A stretch of 64,000 bases of DNA. Source: Lacimicrobium alkaliphilum. Lineage in GTDB: Bacteria; Pseudomonadota; Gammaproteobacteria; Enterobacterales; Alteromonadaceae. How positions within the stretch are numbered: position 1 is the stretch's first letter; each line of letters begins with the position of its first letter. The stretch lies in the NCBI RefSeq assembly GCF_001466725.1, contig NZ_CP013650.1, positions 2,666,001 through 2,730,000 on the forward strand, in the 5' to 3' direction. Under the pieces are notes generated by a model. The model saw only the letters and a list, made by a program, of their open reading frames with translations. It did not search any database and was not told where the DNA came from. Position numbers and translations under genes: made by a program. Positions 8,898 through 17,377 of this stretch are shown in pieces.

Positions 8898-9557
8898 ATG
8901 AAAATTCTTGTCCTGTTCGTAGTGTTATTGTTCAGTCAGTCCGCACAGTCAGAGAATGATGTCAGTGGACAGTGGCGGGGTTTATTAAAGCTAACGCCTC
9001 AAAGTGCCATTGTTTTAGGCATTGGTATCAAGAAAACCGATAGCAATGTTACCGTTGTGGTAAACAGTCCCAATCAGGGAATGCCGGATAGACCCGTCGA
9101 CGAGTTTACCCTTGAAGACAACCAACTACATTTTAAGGTTGAGGAGCTTGGCGCATCATTTACCGGCACCTTCGAAGACAACACCCTGACGGGTACCTTT
9201 ACACAACGAAAAGCCTTTGATATTACCCTGCACCGCTTATCCGAGAAGCAGCAAGCCCGGCTGATAAATGAACGTCAATGGTTTGGCAATTTACAGGTAT
9301 CACCGAATGCAGAGCTGCCGCTGGTGCTGAATATAGCGGTTATCGGTGATCGTTATCATGTCACGCTGGACAGCCCGCAACAACAAAGCTACGGAATCCC
9401 TGTAAACGAGTTTTCACTGACTGACAAGCAGCTTACCTTTGCCTCATCCATGATCAACGCAAGTTATAAAGGAAACTGGCAGGATGATAGCTGGCAAGGC
9501 ACCTTTGTGCAGGGAATGGCTATGCCATTAACCTTTAAAAAAAAGCCTCCCCATTAG
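8898..9557 (+). CDS. Secreted two-repeat beta domain, N-terminal part of a serine hydrolase (frameshifted)
   Basis: The start MKILVLFVVLLFSQSAQSE is a signal peptide; it is preferred over an ATG 21 bases upstream because GGGAG lies just before it. The mature part holds two copies of a ~95-residue beta-rich unit: the first has SGQWRGLLKL, VNSPNQGMPDRPVDEFTL and FTGTFEDNTLTGTFTQ; the second has RQWFGNLQV, LDSPQQQSYGIPVNEFSL and YKGNWQDDSWQGTFVQ. No catalytic residues are seen. The frame stops at TAG (9555-9557) just after an A8 run. The -1 frame continues without interruption into the hydrolase, so this is almost certainly the N-terminus of one longer protein. Confidence 0.75.
   Translation: MKILVLFVVLLFSQSAQSENDVSGQWRGLLKLTPQSAIVLGIGIKKTDSNVTVVVNSPNQGMPDRPVDEFTLEDNQLHFKVEELGASFTGTFEDNTLTGTFTQRKAFDITLHRLSEKQQARLINERQWFGNLQVSPNAELPLVLNIAVIGDRYHVTLDSPQQQSYGIPVNEFSLTDKQLTFASSMINASYKGNWQDDSWQGTFVQGMAMPLTFKKKPPH
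9537..9545 (+). other. Frameshift site A8 with in-phase A AAA AAG heptamer
   Basis: Zero-frame codons read TTT AAA AAA AAG CCT. The heptamer A AAA AAG (9539-9545) is in the phase used by the E. coli dnaX -1 frameshift signal. A -1 shift here joins the beta-repeat region to the serine hydrolase. One missing A in the homopolymer would have the same effect, and other genes in the window show the same single-base loss. An AGGGA lies about 22 bases upstream, farther than the dnaX stimulator, and a GCCATGG/CCATGGC stem (9583-9616) starts 38 bases downstream, too far for a standard stimulatory structure. Confidence 0.6.
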
Positions 9558-10522
9558 TCAATCCTGATATTGCAGATTTAAGGCCATGGATAAAAGAGTA
9601 TTTTAATCGCCATGGCGTTGCCATCGGCCTGATCAAAAATAACAACATCCGTTATCTGGTACATGGCTATGCCGACATTACCAACAACATAAAGGTAAGC
9701 ACAGAAACCCTGTTTGAAATCGGTTCCATATCAAAGCCTTTGACTGCATTTCTGTTTGCCTCTGAGGCAGCCTCAGGCGCACTGAGGCTGAATACACCGG
9801 TTTCGTCATTACTTCCCGACGCTGCCAATGCTCTGAAGCAGATAACGCTGGCGGAGTTGATCACACATCAATCGGGTTTACCCAGGCTTCCGCCCAACCT
9901 TGCGCATATTGGCATCCTTAACCCCTATGCCAGATACGATAAAGAAGCATTACTTGAAGCTGTTCGTGATGTTGTACCGGGTCAGAAGTCGTTTCAGTAT
10001 TCTAATTTTGGCTACGCTATACTGGCTGCAGCCGCTGAGGCCAGATACGCGGATAACTATGCAATGCTGATGAGAAAGGCTGTTTTCCCGGTTTTTAATA
10101 TGCAAAATGCGGATGTGGCCTCTGCAGACAAAACCTTCAGCCAGCTCGCCAACGGGCATTTGATCAGCGGAGATAAAACCATTAACTGGCAATTTGACAG
10201 CATGGCCGGTGCCGGTGGTGTGATCGCGAGTATTGCTGATATGACGCAGATGATCACCACAATTTTCAGCAAATATGACAGCAGCCCGGCGCTACAAAAA
10301 TGGTTAGCCCCGCTGCAAGAGGGGGAGCCCGACATGGCAATGGGGTGGATGATGAGCGATGATGGCAGCTATTTCCACGGCGGGCAGACTCTTGGCTTCT
10401 GCGCTTACGTTGGCTTTACTCCGGAAACACAGGCGGGTGTTGTGATCCTGACAAATATTGCCAAAAACGTCAGTGTCCCGGGATTTCAGATACTCCGGCA
10501 ACTCAATAAACAACAAGACTAA
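9558..10522 (+). CDS. Serine hydrolase (class C beta-lactamase/PBP fold), frameshifted continuation
   Basis: Catalytic part of the preceding protein. In this frame the coding sequence is open from the A8 run (about 9539) with no ATG, GTG or TTG start before the catalytic motif, so it cannot be a complete independent gene. Motifs: SISK in LFEIGSISKPLTAF (nucleophile Ser and Lys), YSN in FQYSNFGYAIL, and HGG in FHGGQTLGFCAYVG where many homologues have KTG or HxG. A start predicted at the TTG at 9740 would remove the nucleophile. The family includes esterases, D-amino peptidases and beta-lactamases; substrate is unknown. It ends 3 bases before the LytS kinase gene. Confidence 0.8.
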
Positions 10523-10525
10523 GAA

Positions 10526-11560
10526 ATGAAACTCGCTTCATACTGGCCACTGCAACTGATGTCATGGACAGCTGTTTATCTGCTGTTCTGTGTGATGATT
10601 CTCAATCGCCCGTTACTGATCTATACCGAGTTCCTGTACGGTGCCATTCTGATTAGCTGCACAGCGACAGGCTCTCATCTAACCAGATTGATGTACAAGA
10701 GGTATTTATTACGCAGCCCCGTCTGGTTGCAAGGCATGTGTTTAATTACCGCCAGCGTGTTAGTCGCATCTCTTGCCACCGTGGTACTGATTGTCAGCGT
10801 ATTTATTGTCTCAGCAACAGATTTCGGTAACCCAATTCCAGCCAGTCAGAGACTGTTCGTCATCAGCAACGTGTTCTGGGGCAACGTCATCAACATGCTG
10901 GCCCTTATGCTACTTTGGAGCGCCTTGTACTTTGCTGTTCAAAAAGTCAGACAACTGAAACAAACGCGAGAGCTGTTACAACAGAGTCAATTGGATGTAC
11001 TTATAAACCAGCTCAAGCCTCACTTTTTATTTAACAGTATTAATAATATCCGCGCATTGATTCTGGAGGATCAGGAAAAAGCCCGTGATATGCTCAGTTC
11101 ACTGGCAGACATGCTGCGCTATAGTCTGAGCAGCCAGTCAGACATAAAGGTACCAGTGTGTCAGGAAATGCAGTTTGTGCAGGACTATGTCGCTCTGTGT
11201 TCTATTCAGTTTGAACAGGCTTTACAATTTTCTGCACATATTGAAGAGGACTGCCAGCAGGCGCTGATTCCAAGAATGTTACTGCAATTCTGTGTTGAAA
11301 ATGCGTTCAAGCATGGTATCAGCCAGCTACCTGATGGTGGCAAGATTGATCTATTTATTAACAGAAACGGACAACAGTTAGTGATCCGATTATTTAATGA
11401 CGGACAAATCCGATGCAACAGCGACACGACAGGGATTGGACTGCGCAACATTCAGCAGCGGTTGAAACTCCTTTACGGGGAACAGGCTGACCTGCAACTT
11501 TCCCTCCGAGACAAACGGGTATTGACCCATATTCAGTTACCTTTGGAATGCCTTCAGTGA
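10526..11560 (+). CDS. LytS/YehU-type sensor histidine kinase
   Basis: A membrane sensor kinase of the His_kinase (LytS) family. Four to five hydrophobic segments fill residues 1-140, with no recognised extracytoplasmic domain. A short coiled coil (KVRQLKQTRELLQQSQ) leads to the phospho-acceptor motif LNQLKPHFLFNSINNIRALI, whose His is the expected phosphorylation site. The ATPase part has the N box CVENAFKHGIS and a glycine-rich TGIGLRNIQQRL. It starts 3 bases after the hydrolase stop and overlaps the regulator by 13 bases, so all three are probably one transcript. It may monitor the product or state of the hydrolase's substrate; this is inference. Confidence 0.9.
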   Translation: MKLASYWPLQLMSWTAVYLLFCVMILNRPLLIYTEFLYGAILISCTATGSHLTRLMYKRYLLRSPVWLQGMCLITASVLVASLATVVLIVSVFIVSATDFGNPIPASQRLFVISNVFWGNVINMLALMLLWSALYFAVQKVRQLKQTRELLQQSQLDVLINQLKPHFLFNSINNIRALILEDQEKARDMLSSLADMLRYSLSSQSDIKVPVCQEMQFVQDYVALCSIQFEQALQFSAHIEEDCQQALIPRMLLQFCVENAFKHGISQLPDGGKIDLFINRNGQQLVIRLFNDGQIRCNSDTTGIGLRNIQQRLKLLYGEQADLQLSLRDKRVLTHIQLPLECLQ

Positions 11561-12270
11561 GAGTCCTGATAGTTGATGACAGTCGCCTTGCTCGTTTAGA
11601 GCTAAAAGAACAGTTGAAAAAGATCGGCGGTATCGATCTTATTACTGAGGCGGCGAATACCCGCGATGCTCTGCAGATAATAACAGAGCACCAGCCAGAC
11701 GTACTGCTGCTGGATATCAATATGCCCGGCGGCGACGGGTTCTCATTGCTGGAACAACTCGACAGTCTGCCCTATGTTATTTTTGTTACCGCGTACGAAG
11801 AATATGCCCTGAAGTCTTTTGATTTCAATGCCACGGATTACTTATTAAAACCCGTCACAACTGAGCGCCTGTCTCGTGCACTGAACAAAATAACCGGCTT
11901 TGAGAAGGAACAACAACTCAGCCTGCAAGCCGACTGTCAGGTCTTTGTAAAAGACGGTGAGCGCTGCTTTCTGGTTCAGGTAGCAGACATTATTGCCTGT
12001 GAGGCGATAGGCAATTACTGCAAAGTGATTATCAACGGGCATGAAAGGCACCATGCGCCGCTGATCTATAAAAACCTGTCGCAACTGGAGAAGCGACTGC
12101 CTGCAAGATACTTTTTTCGTGCCAATCGAAGCTGGATAATCAACACCAGATTTATAGCGGATATTGAACTGTCGCCCGGTAACGGCCTTATATTTCAGCT
12201 CACCAATAATTTGTCTGTTGATGTTTCCAGGCTACAATCGGTGCAGTTCAGGCAACGCTGGGGCCTGTGA
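11548..12270 (+). CDS. LytTR-family response regulator
   Basis: Cognate regulator of the kinase. Receiver domain at residues 1-120 with acidic residues DD near 9-10, the phospho-acceptor Asp in VLLLDINMPGGDG, Thr in FVTAYEEYALKSFDF and Lys in YLLKPV. The LytTR DNA-binding domain covers about 135-240, with VADIIACEAIGNYCKVII, the typical FFRANRSWIINTRFI stretch and a beta-rich end. These proteins bind paired 9-10 bp direct repeats. The ATG overlaps the kinase stop. A candidate direct repeat is present upstream of the hydrolase. Confidence 0.93.
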   Translation: MPSVRVLIVDDSRLARLELKEQLKKIGGIDLITEAANTRDALQIITEHQPDVLLLDINMPGGDGFSLLEQLDSLPYVIFVTAYEEYALKSFDFNATDYLLKPVTTERLSRALNKITGFEKEQQLSLQADCQVFVKDGERCFLVQVADIIACEAIGNYCKVIINGHERHHAPLIYKNLSQLEKRLPARYFFRANRSWIINTRFIADIELSPGNGLIFQLTNNLSVDVSRLQSVQFRQRWGL

Positions 12271-12339
12271 ATATCCTTTTTCCTGAATATAAATGCTATA
12301 GTCTGGGATATCCTGATTCAGCCATCTGATGTCTCAATT

Positions 12340-12957
12340 TTGACTGAACAAACCAACAACAACTCTGCTGGTTTTGGCCAGCGCACTGCCAATTATTTGC
12401 TGCACCTCGCAGGCTGGCAAGTGTCACCTTTTCCGGATCTGAAACAAGCCATAGTGGTTGGCGGCCCTCATACTTCCAACTGGGATGGGGTGCTGGGCAT
12501 ATTAAGTGCTGCAACCCTTGGCGTACACAGCAGAATAATGATCAAGAACAACCTGTTTAAGTGGCCATTGGCGCCGCTGTTACGAAAACTGGGAGGTATT
12601 CCCATTGATCGCAGCCGCAGTACCGGTGTGGTAGAGCAGGCCGCAGCCCTGTTTGGCCAATACCACAAGCTGGTATTGATCATGACACCCGAGGGCACAA
12701 GAACCCGCGCGCCGCGCTGGAAAACCGGCTTCTATCATATTGCAAATAAGGCCTGTGTCCCCATTGTGCTGGCCACTGCCGACTATGTAAAAAAACAGGT
12801 AACCTTTCCTCTGGTGTTGCAGCCCAGCGGTAACCTTGAGGCCGATATGCACAGAATGTATCAGTGTTTCGCCAGTGTAATCCCACGTCACCCGGACAAA
12901 CTCTCTGCTCCGGTCAAAGTCCTGTGGGATAAGCAGCATGGTATCGGCCATGACTAA
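12340..12957 (+). CDS. 1-acyl-glycerol-3-phosphate acyltransferase-like protein
   Basis: A PlsC-fold acyltransferase of about 205 aa. The catalytic HxxxxD box is HTSNWD and the acceptor-binding box is PEGTRTR, with GGIPIDRS between them. In this subfamily the protein is small, with a weakly hydrophobic N-terminus and unknown acceptor. The only reasonable start is a TTG at 12340 with no clear ribosome site; no ATG lies in frame back to a stop at 12268, so the N-terminus is uncertain. It overlaps sprT by 20 bases. Confidence 0.8.
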   Translation: MTEQTNNNSAGFGQRTANYLLHLAGWQVSPFPDLKQAIVVGGPHTSNWDGVLGILSAATLGVHSRIMIKNNLFKWPLAPLLRKLGGIPIDRSRSTGVVEQAAALFGQYHKLVLIMTPEGTRTRAPRWKTGFYHIANKACVPIVLATADYVKKQVTFPLVLQPSGNLEADMHRMYQCFASVIPRHPDKLSAPVKVLWDKQHGIGHD

Positions 12958-13456
12958 GCTGAGCGAAACCATCAGGCAACAGGCGCAACAATGTCTGGAA
13001 CAGTCGGTTGCAAAAGCCAGCGTGGTACTGCAAAGGGATATTGCTTTGCCTGACTTAAGTTTTAAACAACGCGGACGTATTGCCGGTACTGCCCGTTTAC
13101 AGGACTATGAAATCCGCCTTAACCCCGTATTGCTGGCGGAAAACCCCGATGAGTTTATGCGCGAGGTAATCCCTCACGAACTCTGCCATTTATTGGTATG
13201 GCAGTTATATGGAAGAGACAATAAAAAAGGCCGGATAAAACCCCACGGCCAGGAATGGAAAGCCCTGATGTGGGAGATTTTTGACCTTAAGGGCAGTGCC
13301 TGCCACCAGATGGATATACAAAGTGTTCAGGGCCGGCATTTCAGCTACCGCTGCAACTGCGGCCCGGTCAGTTTAAGCATTCGCCGCCACAACAAAATCA
13401 GACAGGGGGTAAAATATATTTGCCGCACCTGCAGACAACAGTTGCAGGCGGCTTAG
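12938..13456 (+). CDS. sprT: SprT-family zinc metalloprotease-like protein
   Basis: Orthologue of E. coli SprT. The HExxH motif is in EVIPHELCHLLVWQLYG, with the third ligand His expected in KPHGQEWK. A zinc ribbon at the C-terminus has CNC and CRTC pairs, and QRGRIAGTARLQDYEIRLNPVLL matches the family core. Two starts are possible: ATG at 12938 or ATG at 12950 (MTKLSE, overlapping the acyltransferase stop by 8 bases). The function in bacteria is not established; the eukaryotic relative SPRTN cleaves DNA-protein crosslinks. Confidence 0.9.
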   Translation: MVSAMTKLSETIRQQAQQCLEQSVAKASVVLQRDIALPDLSFKQRGRIAGTARLQDYEIRLNPVLLAENPDEFMREVIPHELCHLLVWQLYGRDNKKGRIKPHGQEWKALMWEIFDLKGSACHQMDIQSVQGRHFSYRCNCGPVSLSIRRHNKIRQGVKYICRTCRQQLQAA

Positions 13457-13462
13457 CTGGCT

Positions 13463-13987
13463 CTACCACATACGTTTAAGTATTTGTTGTTTGCCACTGC
13501 GGGAGTGGCGTATGGTCATCAGAATATGGCCCAGGATCATGACAAATAACAACCAGCCCAGCCAGCCATGCAACAAACTACCTGGTGCTATCATCCATTC
13601 GATTTTATCCCCTTCAAATCCGCTCATCAGGGGTATTCCAAAGGGTTCAAACGCCCTTCCCGATCCATACTGGCGCAGCAGAGCCAGAAACGGCACCACC
13701 GCCACTAACAAATACAACGCGGTATGACCATACTTCGCAAGCAGGTTAATGGATGCCGGACGCCGGCTCAGATTCATCAACGCCCAAATGACCCTGAGTA
13801 CAATCAGCACCATCAGTAAAAATCCCAGTGGTTTGTGGGTGGCCCATAAAAATTCATCCAGTGGCGAATCTTCAAGCGCCACTCTGGTCACCACAGTGGC
13901 GCATTGCCAGAGCAGCGCCAGCGCCATCAGCCAGTGAAAAAGACGACTTACTAATCCGTACCGCTCTTGTGCATCCTGAATGTGCAT
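13463..13987 (-). CDS. Cytochrome b561
   Basis: A diheme b-type inner-membrane cytochrome of 174 aa with four transmembrane helices. Heme-ligand histidines are visible in RLFHWLMALALL (helix 1), WATHKPLGFLLM (helix 2), GSLLHGWLGWLLF and ILGHILMTIRH. The family passes electrons from quinol to soluble acceptors such as superoxide; the partner is not indicated here. The start ATG at 13987 is preceded by an AAAAAAGGTG stretch. It converges on sprT with a 6-base gap and no visible terminator. Confidence 0.9.
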   Translation of the reverse strand: MHIQDAQERYGLVSRLFHWLMALALLWQCATVVTRVALEDSPLDEFLWATHKPLGFLLMVLIVLRVIWALMNLSRRPASINLLAKYGHTALYLLVAVVPFLALLRQYGSGRAFEPFGIPLMSGFEGDKIEWMIAPGSLLHGWLGWLLFVMILGHILMTIRHSRSGKQQILKRMW

Positions 13988-14044
13988 AAATCACCTTTTT
14001 TTAAATAGTTATATTGGTAATACCAAAAAAAACCGACTCTAAGC

Positions 14045-15271
14045 TCAGCAGAATCGATTTTTAGCCTCAATCCACTGCGCCATATACTGAGTGCTTTTCA
14101 TACTATGATGACGCAACATGGCACCATAGAAATTATCCAGACGATGTTGCTGCAGGTTTGCTGATAACTGCTGTATCCGCCTGATCAAATTAGCACTGTG
14201 CTCAGTGCCATTGAACCGTTTTGCGATCAGTGCACTGGCATTGTGGCTAAGTGGTTGCCACATCTGCGGCTGCTGATACAGCGCTATGGCCTGATGCACA
14301 AACGTATCGGCGTTATCTGCTATCAGTAAACCAGAGTCACAATCGCCGTAGATCCCTTCCGCGCCTGTACTGCTGGTAACAGCGGGCGTGCCGGTGCTGG
14401 CGGCATCAATCAGTTTGCCCTTTAATCCGGCGCCGAATCTGAGTGGTGCCAGCATCACCCGGCTCTGGCTTATCACCTCAAGGGCATCTTCTGCCCAGCC
14501 TTTAACCACAAAGCCCTGCTTCGGGTTATGCAACTGGGTGGCCTTGGGCGGCGGATAGGCGCCATAAATATGCAGCTCCACCTGTGGCAGGGACTTTCTG
14601 ATCTGCGGCCAGATATCCGATTTAAGATATTGCACCGCATCCCAGTTCGGTGCGTGGCGGAAATTACCTATGCTGATAAAGTGCTGACGCTGTGCAAAAG
14701 GTATGACGGGCTTTTGCTGCTCAGCATCGGCCATAAAAGGACAATAATGCAAAATACCGGCGGGCAACTGAAACCACTTTTCCAGCCACGCCATTTCATA
14801 CTCGGAGATAATCAGACTTAAGTCACAGCGCAATATGGCGGCGATTTCACGGATCGCCAGCTCTGAATAAATCTGCTTTGCTGTTAGCTCAGTGTCGTGT
14901 TTCAGGGCCTGATGCCGGGCATGGCGCAGGCAGTGCAAATCTTCTGTATCCAGCACTCTTATAGCCTGTGGACAGTGCTTCTCTACCCGCCAGCCAAACT
15001 GCTCTTCCATCATAAAACGGTCGAAGATCACCAGTTCGGGCTGCATCTGGGCCATCAGTTCATCAAAAGAGCTGCAATTGAGGGTCAGCGTCAGCGCCTG
15101 CACATCAATACCGTTCAGATCCAGCGCATGGGGGCTGGATTGTGCCGGTGAACCATAGACAACCCGGTAATCAGCATCCTGCAAGCTTCTGATAAGCTGC
15201 AACATACGACTTCCAGCCGCTGACGACGCGGGCTCCGGCCACACATAACCGATAATAAATGCTGTTTTCAT
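14045..15271 (-). CDS. Glycosyltransferase, GT-B fold
   Basis: A glycosyltransferase of about 408 aa. The N-terminal domain begins MKTAFIIGYVWPEPASSAAGSRM, typical of GT4-like enzymes whose first loop binds the acceptor. The C-terminal nucleotide-sugar domain has ISIGNFRHAPNWDAVQYL, VVKGWAEDALEVISQSRVMLAPLRFGAGLKGKLIDAASTGTPAVTSSTGAEG, with the conserved glycine-rich and acidic stretch. It stands alone, with no polysaccharide cluster around it, so the acceptor is unknown. It is transcribed divergently from the DUF4287 gene. Confidence 0.83.
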   Translation of the reverse strand: MKTAFIIGYVWPEPASSAAGSRMLQLIRSLQDADYRVVYGSPAQSSPHALDLNGIDVQALTLTLNCSSFDELMAQMQPELVIFDRFMMEEQFGWRVEKHCPQAIRVLDTEDLHCLRHARHQALKHDTELTAKQIYSELAIREIAAILRCDLSLIISEYEMAWLEKWFQLPAGILHYCPFMADAEQQKPVIPFAQRQHFISIGNFRHAPNWDAVQYLKSDIWPQIRKSLPQVELHIYGAYPPPKATQLHNPKQGFVVKGWAEDALEVISQSRVMLAPLRFGAGLKGKLIDAASTGTPAVTSSTGAEGIYGDCDSGLLIADNADTFVHQAIALYQQPQMWQPLSHNASALIAKRFNGTEHSANLIRRIQQLSANLQQHRLDNFYGAMLRHHSMKSTQYMAQWIEAKNRFC

Positions 15272-15356
15272 GGCCGGGGATTATATGTCATGGGGAGTTT
15301 CCTGCCAAAATAGACTATCTTTGATTTTTGCAGATTGGCTGACGAGCAAAACGAAA

Positions 15357-15887
15357 ATGGAACAAAACCTCAAACAAAAAACCGGTAAAGACCTTCAACA
15401 GTGGAAAACCGCCCTCGGTCCAATGGGGTTTAACAAACATGGTGAAATCATGGCCTACCTCAAAGGCGAGTGTGGTTTGAGCCACGGCTATGCCAATTTT
15501 ATTGCCCTGAAATTCAGGGAGGCTGACGCAGCATCCCACAATGATGCAGATCTGATAAGCGCGCAATATAAGGGCAAGGAGTCGCTGTTAATCCTGTTTG
15601 AGCATCTGAGGCAACAGATTCAGTCGCTGGGCATCGATATTGAAATGGTGCCCAAAAAAGCGGCGGTGAGCTTTCGCCGCAAACGACAGTTCGCACTGAT
15701 TCAGCCTTCAACAAAAACCCGCATTGACCTGGGTCTGAAACTGGATAACACCGCCTTCGAGGGACGTCTGGAAGCATCGGGACCCTTTGGCAGCATGTGC
15801 AGTCACAGGATTCAGATCAGCGAAACCACACTGCCCGATGATGAAGTGTTTGGCTGGATAAAACAGGCCTATGATCAGGCAGGTTAA
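15357..15887 (+). CDS. DUF4287/DUF5655 protein
   Basis: A 176-aa cytosolic protein. The N-terminal 60 residues (KTGKDLQQWKTALGPMGFNKHGEIMAYLKGECGLSHGYANFIALK) fit DUF4287; the rest, with VPKKAAVSFRRKRQFALIQPSTKTRIDLGLKL, fits DUF5655. The ATG at 15357 fits the domain boundary; the open frame extends 87 bases further upstream without a better start. The function of either domain is unknown. Its end overlaps the convergent Sel1/M64-like gene by 4 bases. Confidence 0.75.
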   Translation: MEQNLKQKTGKDLQQWKTALGPMGFNKHGEIMAYLKGECGLSHGYANFIALKFREADAASHNDADLISAQYKGKESLLILFEHLRQQIQSLGIDIEMVPKKAAVSFRRKRQFALIQPSTKTRIDLGLKLDNTAFEGRLEASGPFGSMCSHRIQISETTLPDDEVFGWIKQAYDQAG

Positions 15888-17374
15888 TCAGGTGCAACAG
15901 CGCCGTGCTGAAGGCTACTGGCGGGGTTAACCGGATTAATAGTGTAAAAGGCGTCGCGCTTTTGCCACCAGTGCTGAGCCTGTTCATATTTACCTTGCTG
16001 CTCAAGGGCCTGAGCAATATTGATATAAGCCGGCAGCAATTGTTGCTTGTCGGCTAATTGCTGCTTCCACAATGTCAGATAAACCTCGGGGATATAGGCC
16101 TGATCGTGATACTCCATAAACGTGAGTTTATCGCTGGCTTTGTAAGCCTGCAGTGGATGATTATTGCAGGTCCGGGATTTGGCCAGACGCCAGTCAACAT
16201 CGGCCTGGCGCCATTTATCGACCTTCAGCGGCAGCTCCTCTTCGGAGAGGGTAAAAATCAGATTGGGTGGTTGCAGATTTGGATGACACATCTGCCCGGC
16301 CAGCTCACTGGATAAGGGATACTCATCCACAAAGCCAGCAAAATGCGCCAGTTCATGCACAAACACCGAATAGCTGTCGGTCAGATCCAGATACATAATG
16401 CCGTTATGCACATTGGCCTTGCCCTTAGGCGCCAGCACCAGAATATGACTGAGATTGTCATCCAGTGGCAACTCAGCCAGTCTGGCCGCATCACAGCCCA
16501 GACGACGCTGGCCTTGCCAGTTGGCATCACAGTTAAGCCGGTTATCCGCAAGCCAGATAGGCTTAAGCAGGCAAATGGGCAGTTCAGACAAACGCTTGTC
16601 ACGATGAAACTCATCTGCCAGAGCAATAAACTGGCGCATGTTCTCCAGCGACGTCACCACCGGCTGGATCTGCATAGCACAGTGTCGCCCGCTTGTTGCA
16701 GCCCTTTCGGGTCCCCAACCTATGGCCTGTTGCGCTGGCCAGTGGTTTTCAATCAACGCAACATATTCCTGCGCGACGTTGCTGCCCAGGCGGCTTGCCA
16801 GCTTAAAACCCTCCCGGGCTTTGCCATGCAACCCTTGTTGCCAATGTTGTCTGGCCAGGATCAGGGCGCTGGCAGCATCCTGCAATGCGGCCTGTTCCAG
16901 CCAGGGTGTGGCTTTGTCTTTTTCTCCCTGGTGCAGATACCACTGATACAGTGAAATCATTGCCGGCAGATACTGCTGATGGGCTGCCCGCTTTAACAAC
17001 TGAACCCGCTTCAGGGCAGAATCGGTCAACAATGCCAGTTCATATTGAGCCCTGGAATAACCACCGTTGGCGGATTGGGTCAGCAAGGCTATATGGCGAT
17101 CTTCGTCCCCTTCATTCAGCGCCAGAATATAATAGGCAGCGGCATCGCCTGCCTCTGCCACCTGCTGCAGCCAATAAGGATCCTGATTATCTCTTGCATA
17201 GCCGGATAATGCGTCAAGCGCCTGATCCGAGCCAAGCATGACGCCGAGATACAAGGCGTGGGGTGAGCTCGTCTGCTGAATCAGTAAAGGCAGATAGCGC
17301 TGGCCGCTGGAAACCAACAGCAATAGCGCCAGACCTGCAACCACCAGCAGGCGCAGTCTTTTCAATGACTTCAC
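15884..17374 (-). CDS. Sel1-repeat protein with M64-like metallopeptidase motif
   Basis: An envelope protein of 496 aa with one N-terminal hydrophobic helix (residues 8-24, signal anchor or signal peptide). Residues about 60-215 are Sel1/TPR-like helical repeats, followed by a region with FVHELAHFAGFVDEYP, an HExxH motif plus downstream DEY like the HExxHxxxxLxDEY of peptidase family M64. A cysteine-containing segment follows (GQMCHPN). The start is GTG, 3 bases after the nlpI stop, so translation is probably coupled. No characterised orthologue is recognised; the catalytic assignment rests on the motif alone. Confidence 0.65.
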   Translation of the reverse strand: MKSLKRLRLLVVAGLALLLLVSSGQRYLPLLIQQTSSPHALYLGVMLGSDQALDALSGYARDNQDPYWLQQVAEAGDAAAYYILALNEGDEDRHIALLTQSANGGYSRAQYELALLTDSALKRVQLLKRAAHQQYLPAMISLYQWYLHQGEKDKATPWLEQAALQDAASALILARQHWQQGLHGKAREGFKLASRLGSNVAQEYVALIENHWPAQQAIGWGPERAATSGRHCAMQIQPVVTSLENMRQFIALADEFHRDKRLSELPICLLKPIWLADNRLNCDANWQGQRRLGCDAARLAELPLDDNLSHILVLAPKGKANVHNGIMYLDLTDSYSVFVHELAHFAGFVDEYPLSSELAGQMCHPNLQPPNLIFTLSEEELPLKVDKWRQADVDWRLAKSRTCNNHPLQAYKASDKLTFMEYHDQAYIPEVYLTLWKQQLADKQQLLPAYINIAQALEQQGKYEQAQHWWQKRDAFYTINPVNPASSLQHGAVAPD

Positions 17375-17377
17375 CTG

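Noticed and set aside
9740..10522. Independent serine hydrolase starting at the TTG at 9740
   Set aside because: This start lies after the SxxK motif and would remove the catalytic Ser and Lys; the frame is open far upstream to the A8 run.
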